Below the pieces are notes generated by a model. That model saw only the letters and a list, made by a program, of their open reading frames with translations. It did no database searches and had not been told where the DNA came from. From the NCBI GenBank assembly GCA_030077755.1, contig JAQJZZ010000014.1:558001-622000 (forward strand): 64,000 nt of DNA, written 5' to 3'. This DNA is from Filosporella fistucella (lineage: Eukaryota; Ascomycota; Leotiomycetes; Helotiales). Of this stretch, positions 57,146 to 64,000 are shown one piece after another (positions within the stretch are counted from its first letter, which is position 1; each line of letters opens with the position of its first letter). A program made the translations under genes and the position numbers.

Positions 57146-58701
57146 GTTTCATAATCTCAAGCGTGTCGCAAATTCCCTGTCTGACGATTCTAAGCCTTAT
57201 TAACGAGAATGCTGAGATAAATCTAGAGAGGCTGAATTTCAGGAACATCGTTGATCAATTGAAGAGGAATGAAGCATCTCGGCCATCAGCAGAGGAACGA
57301 CAGGCAATTTCGGAGAGGGAAGACCAAAGAAAAGGCAGAAGAGAGCCCAAAAGAGCAAAAATGTTCGATGCTAAGTCTTTGAATTTATTTCAGCATCTCT
57401 CACGTATCTGAAGAGGTAGATAATGGTGCATTGATGGTGTGTAGAAGCGAATCATTTGATCAAGATCGGTCTGTGGCATTGTAATATATTTTTGAGGCCG
57501 AGCGTCGTAGACAAGCAGACATGTATTCTATGCTCCTCACTTAATCTGTACATTAAATTCTATCAGTCTTTGTCTGGGAAATTGTGGATAGGCTCAGTTT
57601 TAATACTGATTTCTACAAATTGCACGAATTGATGAATAGAGATGCTCCTTAATTCACAATCGAGTTGCGCGCAACAGTCCATAAGTAACTCACTGAGGTC
57701 GAAGATCTTGATAGAAACTGTCTTTCTTGTAGCACAACTATGTCAACACTGGCAACGTGCATGAAGTATTTGTGTTATCAAAAGCTTTGCACAAACCTCG
57801 ACAATTATCTGCCAAAGTCCCACATTGATTATCAAGTGGCAGGATCGGGGGCTGCCTTGGAAGCATCCTGCTAGAAGCTACTCAAACATGTCTGAGAAAA
57901 AAGGAGGAATGTAATACAGGATGATCTGAAGCTCAAAATGCAACGTTTATTACTCTTCGCGTGCTAGATATGCTTTTCATGGTTGCAGTTAGAAAATCAG
58001 CTATGCTACAGATATACTTGAGATTGATATCCATATTGAGGAGCTGTGGCTGTTCGAGAAATGAGAGTCGAGTGTTCGAATTGTCTCGTATGAAGGCAAT
58101 GTGATGATCTACACGAATTTCAGTCAAATCAATTTTCTGAGAATTGCCTGTCTGGATTGATGCACTTCCAAGTGAAAAGGGGAGTTGTGGACTTTCGGAG
58201 GGCCATTGATGATTAACCTTTAACAACTCAACTCAATCATGAAGAATTGTATAAAAGTTCTGTGTACTGTTGGATGATATTGTAGCTTATAGAGAGCAAG
58301 TTATACCAAACTAGAGCTGTTTTAAAGTGAGATGGAGACAGAGGGTAGGGCGTGGTAGAGTGCCGTGTTTGCTGCAAGACCAGTACTATTGGAAAGCGTG
58401 ATAATAATGTATTTACTTGAACTCCACGCCAGCTTCCTTCCCTATCAGTATAGTCAGACTGTCCAAAAGATTCATCAAACATTCACTTCATACCCAAATT
58501 TGCTAGACCTGAGGTTTGAGTCGCTTAGTTGGTAGCAAGCTGGAATGTAAACCGACTATTAATTCACTTCACCTTTACAGATCTGAATGTTCCAATCGAC
58601 AAAAAGCCACTAATTCCCAACTCCAATTATTGATTTTATTCCGTGGGAAGAACTAGAATTCCATATCTGCACATCCAATACAGGTTTACAAAACATTCAA
58701 G
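57146..58701. other. Intergenic; possible degenerate exons at the left end
   Basis: 57163-57411 reads as a charged, coiled-coil-like frame ending SLNLFQHLSRI, which may be an exon or remnant of the gene at 56969. The remainder to 58701 has no supported feature and holds the promoter of the zinc-knuckle gene. Confidence 0.35.
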
Positions 58702-59511
58702 ATGGCAAAGCAATCAGACATAATGTCACCCACACCTTCATCCGAAAGCAATCGAATCCAAACTTCGAGCAATGTCACGTCATCTCCGATCGACAACGTC
58801 GAGGGTACAACCTTTGAAACTGAGAACAACCCTAGCTCCTTTGGAAGTGGAACTTCCTTTGATACACTAGCGATGAAGAATGCTTTGTCTTCCCCCTTGC
58901 GCAATGCGAAGATCGATGCAGCTATTCGAGTTACGCCTAACAAGTCTACCACAATCACCAATAACGAACCCATCAACGATTCGATCCCTTTCCCCAAGCT
59001 GAAAAACACCCCAACCGAGTATCTCATGTCAGATGATCTCCCCGCCTCCTCTTCGTCTTACGAGTTCGATGAGGACGACGTTTTCATTCGCGTCAACGCA
59101 TCCTCACCAACCTTTGAACAACACATCGAGCAACGTACCCAAAAACGCAAGATGGTTCCCCTGAAGCGAAGCACCAAGAGTTTCCTGTCCCCAAAGATTC
59201 AAGGAGAGCCTGATAACGCACGTACATTCAATACCTCTCTCTACTATTCTAGCGCTTATTACACGAACGAGTACGACGACACGCATAATGATCATTATAT
59301 CGACCAACGTCCAATCCTCCGTCATCAAATGAAATGCGATAATTGCGGTACTGATGGTCACAGATGGATGCATTGCTTAGAGGTGTGCAGGTTGTGTGCA
59401 AGTGAGGAGCATAAGGCGCCTTCTTGCGAGTTCCGTCAACCTGCAGAAAGAGGAGACAGTGGCGAGAATCTTGAGGAGGGTCGTTTGACACCAATCGATA
59501 TGGATTACTAG
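58702..59511 (+). CDS. Protein with tandem CCHC zinc knuckles (269 aa)
   Basis: A single exon. The first 200 residues are Ser/Thr/Asn-rich and acidic without a domain. Near the C-terminus two canonical CCHC knuckles follow each other: CDNCGTDGHRWMHC and CRLCASEEHKAPSC, both C-x2-C-x4-H-x4-C. Such knuckles bind single-stranded nucleic acid or proteins and occur in retrotransposon Gag as well as in cellular RNA-binding proteins. There is no protease, reverse transcriptase or LTR beside it, so a domesticated or purely cellular protein is more likely than a Gag. A second protein with the same knuckle pair lies 1.7 kb away on the other strand. Confidence 0.75.
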   Translation: MAKQSDIMSPTPSSESNRIQTSSNVTSSPIDNVEGTTFETENNPSSFGSGTSFDTLAMKNALSSPLRNAKIDAAIRVTPNKSTTITNNEPINDSIPFPKLKNTPTEYLMSDDLPASSSSYEFDEDDVFIRVNASSPTFEQHIEQRTQKRKMVPLKRSTKSFLSPKIQGEPDNARTFNTSLYYSSAYYTNEYDDTHNDHYIDQRPILRHQMKCDNCGTDGHRWMHCLEVCRLCASEEHKAPSCEFRQPAERGDSGENLEEGRLTPIDMDY

Positions 59512-60051
59512 TATTGAACACTGGAACTGTGAAGAAGATCATGCCATCCTGACATACGATGGGGGGATTGCGTATGTTCTGACGGAATCTGTTTTCTCTC
59601 CGAAATTCCTAGTGAGAAGACGAGCCTGGCAACCAAGAATGCCAAGCATACACAACTATGAACCCAATTTGGTGATTCGTACGTGACATGCACTTTAATT
59701 TGACCATGGTGACAATTTTACTCCTAGAAGAACATAATCATCCCAGTAAACAAGCCTTGTCTTTTCATTCCCAGTAGTCCCAGCCCAAAATAAGCAAGAT
59801 AGGTGACGTCTTGCATTCCCCTCAATCCTAAGCGAGCCCCTTTAAACTTTCTATACCTCGGATGAAGCCGGCCGAGTCAGTCGGCCGGTCCTTAATTTTG
59901 ACAAGTTAGACCGGTTCGTTCCAAGTTCGGGACCTAAATAAGGTTCCGCATCACACATCATAAATACTCGTGACATGCCGGTTTCGAATATTTTTCTTTC
60001 TTCATACACTTCTTCCTCAATCAAGTCCTAGAAAACCTGAAGCACGCCAGC
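59512..60051. promoter_or_regulatory. Intergenic, promoter of the GNAT gene
   Basis: Contains the inverted repeat at 59868-59888 and a CT-rich stretch before the start codon. No gene supported. Confidence 0.4.
59868..59888. promoter_or_regulatory. Inverted repeat CCGGCCGA-N5-TCGGCCGG
   Basis: Perfect 8-bp arms around GTCAG, about 165 bp upstream of the acetyltransferase start. It contains CGG and CCG triplets in inverted order, the type of site bound by Zn2Cys6 dimers. Confidence 0.5.
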
Positions 60052-60990
60052 ATGTCTCAAACAAAATTAACAAGTGGAAAGCTGAAATATACTCCTGTCA
60101 TCAAGGATGGCTTCAAAGGTACCCCTCCTCTCCATTCCCACATTCCCCCAACATCATGACATGCTACTAACAACTCAGAATGTATATCACCAGCCAGCAA
60201 ACTCTTCGCTATCGAGTTCACCACCGACCCCGTAATAGTGTATTTCCTACACCATCTCACAGCTGAACAACGAGCTGCATACTTGCCTCGGTACTTTACT
60301 GCTCTACTGACAGCCGCTGCTTTGAACGGAGCTACGTTCACAGATGCGGATAATTATCAGAGCTGTACAGTGATCATGCCACCAGGAAAGAAGATTGATA
60401 ATTGGAGTACCATGATCCCGGCAGGGATCATTGGGATGGCGTGGAATTTGGGGTGGGGCGGGATGTCCGTGAGTCTAGCTCTTCTTTCTGCACTGCTGAA
60501 TGTTATGAATCGTTTGGGTAATGCAGGTTTGATGTCATTACTTTCTCCATTTCAAACTTTGCCGATTTCAGAAGATTATACACAAAAACTCGTTCAAAAC
60601 AGTTGCTCCACTAACAGCTTTCAGCGCATGCTCTTCGAATACCAACCTCTCGCCGACGCCCTCAAGAAGCGTGCTCTCGGCGGCGTAAAAGAATACATCT
60701 ATGTCTTCTTCACAGCAACTTCTTCTGCAGCTCGAGGCAAGGGTCTTTGCTCCTCTTTACTCCGAAGCTGGCAAGAAAAGGCAAGGAAGAAGAAGCTACC
60801 AATGTACTTAGAAAGCACAACGGAGAATAGTATGAGAGTTTATAAAAGTCTTGGGTGGGAAATTGTAGGTGAAATTGTTCTGGGGAAGGGCAAAGTGGGT
60901 AGAGATGGGTTGAAAAAGAAGGATGGAGAGGGTGTGACAAATTGGGGGATGATTTGGTGGCCGGAGGGGTGTAAGCCGGAGGGGAATTAA
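60052..60990 (+). CDS. GNAT-family N-acetyltransferase
   Basis: Three exons: a short first exon (MSQTKLTSGKLKYTPVIKDG), then ECISPASKLFAIEFTTDPV to GWGGMS, and a last exon from RMLFEYQPLADALKKRAL. The acetyl-CoA pyrophosphate loop is ARGKGLCSSLL (Q/R-x-x-G-x-G/A type), and LPMYLESTTENSMRVYKSLG is the helix and strand that follow in GNAT folds, with the Tyr commonly used as general acid. Both introns are GT-AG with correct phase. Fungal relatives are usually uncharacterised; small amines or polyketide-derived substrates are possible. The promoter carries a strong inverted repeat. The frame runs to a stop at 60990. Confidence 0.85.
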
Positions 60991-61256
60991 AGAGCTGTGG
61001 AGGAAGTGTTAGAAGGCTAAGAAGCAAGTAAGTTACTTTGAATGCTTCGCAATTTTTGATACCAGGTATAGTCATTTTTGATTGCAAGAATTTCGTAACT
61101 ATTGTTTGACTCTCTGAAAATCTCCGGAAAGAGACAATATACCAAGATAAAAAATCCCGAGGCGCGCCTGATTCCCTTCGAGAATCCAGCCTGCGACATA
61201 TAGCATAGAGCTTCCTGCAGAATCTCCCCATATGTTGCCGAAACGTCATTATCTGC

Positions 61257-62109
61257 CTAGTCGCCATTCTTCTTTGGCTCCTTTGTGCCACTGCCTAGTG
61301 CCAAACCACAATGGATAGTACGATGACCATCTTTTCCACACCTGCCACAACCAATCATGCAGTCCATGAATGAATGGTTCTTCTTTCCACAATTAAGACA
61401 CAGCGTGCCATTCACAATCACAATCTCCGGAATTGCCACAGACACCGGACCCGAAATCTTGGACGCAACAGGTGAGCAGGCTTTCACTGGTGATGATCTT
61501 GCGAGAGTTGGGGAGGACGATCGGGTCTGTTGACTTGGCGTATGCATTGGGGGGACAAGACGGGGTGCTTCAAGAGGGCACAATCGGCGAAAAGCGCGTG
61601 GAGAATAATGATCGTGCATTCCCCTTGCGGCTTTTCGGGCTCTTGGAGGTGGCGAATGTCTGATGTCTCTTCTCCGCTTTCTCGTAGGTGTTGGTGACTT
61701 TGCTCGACGGGTATTTCCAGCAACCTTATCCTCTACGGCCAATCCTCGGACAATTGCCTCCTCGATCTTGAGTGTTCTGCCAGGGGACTTTGCTCTTCCA
61801 TGATGCGCGTTCTTTGCAATCATCTTTCTCTTTTCCATGACTTCTTTTTTTATCTTTTCCGCTGATGCTTGTGCTTTCTCCAATATGCCCATTGCTTTTG
61901 GCTTTGTGGGAGTTTCAGGTGGTGGAGGTGACATTGGTTCAGCCAGGAAACGAGCCATTGGAGAGCCAGATGCGGGGGATTGCGGGATGAAAGGCTTTGA
62001 GAAAGGCGCGTCTGTCTTTTTTCCTTCCTTGGGAAGTGCAGGTTTCTGGCTGCAGTTAGCAATTTGTGAAGTGTTGGGAGGAATAGAGGTATACTTTGGA
62101 TGCCATCAT
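61257..62109 (-). CDS. Basic Pro/Ser-rich protein with tandem CCHC zinc knuckles (267 aa)
   Basis: A 15-nt first exon (MMASK, 62109-62095) joins via GTATAC...GCTAACTGCAGCCAG to exon 2 at 62045, adding KPALPKEGKKTDAPFSKPFI before the internal Met at 61958. The middle is rich in Arg, Lys, Ser and Pro with SP motifs (RAKSPTPTRKRRRDIRHSPP), like splicing-related or chromatin proteins. Near the C-terminus two CCHC knuckles follow each other: CLNCGKKNHSFMDC and CGRCGKDGHRTIHC. The knuckle pair is organised as in the protein at 58702-59511, while the rest is not similar. Role unknown; nucleic-acid binding is likely. Confidence 0.72.
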
Positions 62110-62611
62110 CTTGCTTCTATTCTTTTAATGGGATGCAAACAGAGCAGAATAGACAGTGCTGAGATCAATACTGTGAAAGCTCCAGGCAAAGCTGGAAGGA
62201 AGGTGTTTATCTTGTTGTGTCTGATCGCGATCTAGACAGAGATCAAGAAAGGATGTTGTCTACCGGTTATAGAAGATCTTATAGAAAGGAAGCTGGTGTA
62301 GCTCCTGCCAGAATAGGAACATGTCACGTTTTATTTCTAATTCTGGAATAGCGGATAACGTGAATTCATAGAACTCACAAGAAGATGGGCACTCGCAAGA
62401 TTATGTATGCTTGAGTTGATGAAATGGATATTTACAGGCTGAAAGTACTCTCCTACTTTACTCTACATCAAGCAACTTTTTGAAACCCTTTTGAGGACAA
62501 GGGTAGGCATTTTCTGGATGCTTCTGAAAATATTTCGAGATTCCTGATATACTACATACCCTCGAACTTTCCTAAAGTCTTAAAAACCAGTGCCCAAGGC
62601 CACTTATGCTC
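62110..62611. other. Intergenic, no feature seen
   Basis: Upstream region of the zinc-knuckle gene and 3' flank of the next minus-strand gene. Confidence 0.4.
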
Positions 62612-63997
62612 TCACTTTGAACCACCAAGAGATGAAACAACCTGACTTGAGCCTCCCTTTCGCGAACCACGTTTGGCAGAACTATTGGATTTTACACCGC
62701 TGGGGATCAAGTTACCTTGAACGGCACTACCCTGGGCAGAAATACCTTGTTGCCTCTCTTCTTGACTTGAATCTCCTTGGTTTTCATCCTGAGTCCTAGG
62801 TGCTGGCTTTTGGCTAGCAGGTACAGAATGCTCACAAGGATGTATTCTGCAAGCACAAGTCTTGTCCTTCAACCTTGGTAATCCCTTTTTTGGAATCGAA
62901 CGACCTATATGTACGTTTGATCTTCGATTGAAGAATACATGAGAACAAGTATCTTGCGTCAGACAGCCACACTGCAAAGCCTTCTTTTTGTATGTTTTCT
63001 TGACGCTTCCTCCAGGAGTGAGCAAAGGTGATGGAGACCGTGAAAGTGGTTGATTTGGACTACTGAGTTGGACCACTGATAAAGACGGCGAGCGAGGAGC
63101 TGAAGTAGGAACTTGTAGCGTAGAAGCTTGAGACTGTAATTGAGGCTCCAAGGTAGCAGCAGAACTATTTGTGTGAGGAATTGGTGATCCAAATGCGATA
63201 GCTGAACTCTGAGGGCCATGCAGTGAGTCGAATTGACGTTTTCGTTGTGGTGGCAATCCAGCAGAAGTTGTCATCCCATTTTGATTGCTCAAGAGTCCCT
63301 CGCCATTCTGAGGAGCGAGGATATGGCCCTGCGATGAATTTTGCTCCCAACCATTAGTTACCTGAATCTGAGGAATTTGTTGGTTTTGTCCAGATTGACT
63401 TGCACGGATGCCTATGGATGATCGCCGAGAAACGTTGAAGCGCTCACTAGAGCTGTTGGATCGAGAACCGACCCCTCCAGCGTTATTTGCTACATCGGCA
63501 ACCCTGGCAAGCTGCAAAGCTCCGAAGTACGAATAGTTGCTTCGGTGATATTGTTTTGCGGGAGATGGGTATTGCTCAATTGGGGGAGGCTGCATTCCCA
63601 AAGCTGATGGTCTAGGCACAGCTGGACCTCTGTCCTCTTGTGGACCTGAGTGTGTCATGGTTTCTCCACTCTGCATTTGAGGAGCAACATCTTGTCCAGG
63701 TTGGGTTTGACTTGGTGATGCTGGCGTAGCTTGCATAGCCGAGTTGACTGAATTAGGACCAGCTGCAGAGCTGCGAGATATAGAATTTGTTCTGTTTCTG
63801 GGTAGGGTTGTAAATGGAGATTGGATTGGGACGGCTGGATCGAACGAACGGACGAAGAGAGGCTCACCAGATCGAGTAAGTGGCACCATTGGAGGTGTTT
63901 GAGCAGGTCGTGTCATTGCTGGATCAACGTTTGGCCGTGCCCTCGATGCTGCTTGAAGATTAGGATTTTGCGGAGCTGCTTGCGTAGCCTGATTCAT
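62612..63997 (-). CDS. Gln/Ser/Pro-rich protein with a Cys-rich patch, possibly 5'-truncated at window edge
   Basis: A long open frame reaching the right edge. The first Met seen (MNQATQAAPQNPNLQAASRA) lies three bases from the border, so the true start may be outside. Most of the 461 residues are low-complexity Gln/Ser/Pro/Asn, as in transcriptional co-regulators. A compact Cys/His-rich segment (CGCLTQDTCSHVFF, then DKTCACRIHPCEH) near residues 355-405 could bind zinc but fits no family I know. A basic TYKKKALQ stretch precedes it. The C-terminus is Gly/Ser/Lys-rich. Function unknown. Confidence 0.6.
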   Translation of the reverse strand: MNQATQAAPQNPNLQAASRARPNVDPAMTRPAQTPPMVPLTRSGEPLFVRSFDPAVPIQSPFTTLPRNRTNSISRSSAAGPNSVNSAMQATPASPSQTQPGQDVAPQMQSGETMTHSGPQEDRGPAVPRPSALGMQPPPIEQYPSPAKQYHRSNYSYFGALQLARVADVANNAGGVGSRSNSSSERFNVSRRSSIGIRASQSGQNQQIPQIQVTNGWEQNSSQGHILAPQNGEGLLSNQNGMTTSAGLPPQRKRQFDSLHGPQSSAIAFGSPIPHTNSSAATLEPQLQSQASTLQVPTSAPRSPSLSVVQLSSPNQPLSRSPSPLLTPGGSVKKTYKKKALQCGCLTQDTCSHVFFNRRSNVHIGRSIPKKGLPRLKDKTCACRIHPCEHSVPASQKPAPRTQDENQGDSSQEERQQGISAQGSAVQGNLIPSGVKSNSSAKRGSRKGGSSQVVSSLGGSK

Positions 63998-64000
63998 GCG

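Overview
The window is nuclear DNA of a filamentous ascomycete. Genes are cut by many short introns (about 45-140 bp, GT-AG, with CTRAC-like branch sites), the transcription factors are Zn2Cys6 and fungal C2H2 types, and long promoters are pyrimidine-rich. Protein style and the AT-rich repeat remnants suggest Leotiomycetes, possibly Sclerotiniaceae (Botrytis/Sclerotinia-like). That placement is inference.

Layout. 0.4-0.6 kb: AT-rich repeat and LTR-like remnant. 1-5.6 kb: a 1526-residue disordered protein ending in a methyltransferase-like domain. 5.6-11.9 kb: gene-poor DNA. 11.9-17.2 kb: a Tho1/SARNP mRNA-export factor, a hypothetical protein and a Zn2Cys6 regulator. 18.7-36.5 kb: a dense block of catabolic genes, mostly in divergent pairs: 5-oxoprolinase; aspartate aminotransferase <-> HOGA/DapA-family aldolase; a C2H2 regulator; GST <-> beta-hydroxyacid dehydrogenase; Dal5-type transporter <-> 2-oxoglutarate/Fe(II) dioxygenase. 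38-39.6 kb: a LaeA-like methyltransferase with two micro-exons. 39.6-44.5 kb: repeat-rich island with a solo LTR (perfect 5-bp target duplication) and a gene joining a fungal NLR-type N-terminal domain to a RasGAP/IQGAP C-terminal domain. 44.5-54 kb: a second metabolic group (PEP-mutase/isocitrate-lyase family enzyme, Dal5-type transporter, Zn2Cys6 regulator, 4-hydroxyphenylpyruvate dioxygenase). 54-64 kb: lineage-type genes, including two separate proteins that each carry two CCHC zinc knuckles, a GNAT acetyltransferase and a Ser/Gln-rich protein cut by the window edge.

How the genes may work together. The exact 10-mer GTGGAGCACC occurs once in each of the three divergent promoters of the 24-36 kb block, and GTGGAG variants (including the palindrome GTGGAGCTCCAC) occur upstream of the 5-oxoprolinase and of the cluster's own C2H2 regulator. 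This suggests one regulon. The enzymes can be arranged as import, oxidation, ring opening of a 5-oxoproline-type lactam, transamination of (hydroxy)glutamate, aldol cleavage of 4-hydroxy-2-oxoglutarate to pyruvate and glyoxylate, and reduction of the aldehyde product. The gene families are well supported; the assembled pathway is a hypothesis.

Splice sites were read by eye from frame continuity and consensus, without transcript data. Coordinates of spliced genes run from start codon to stop codon.
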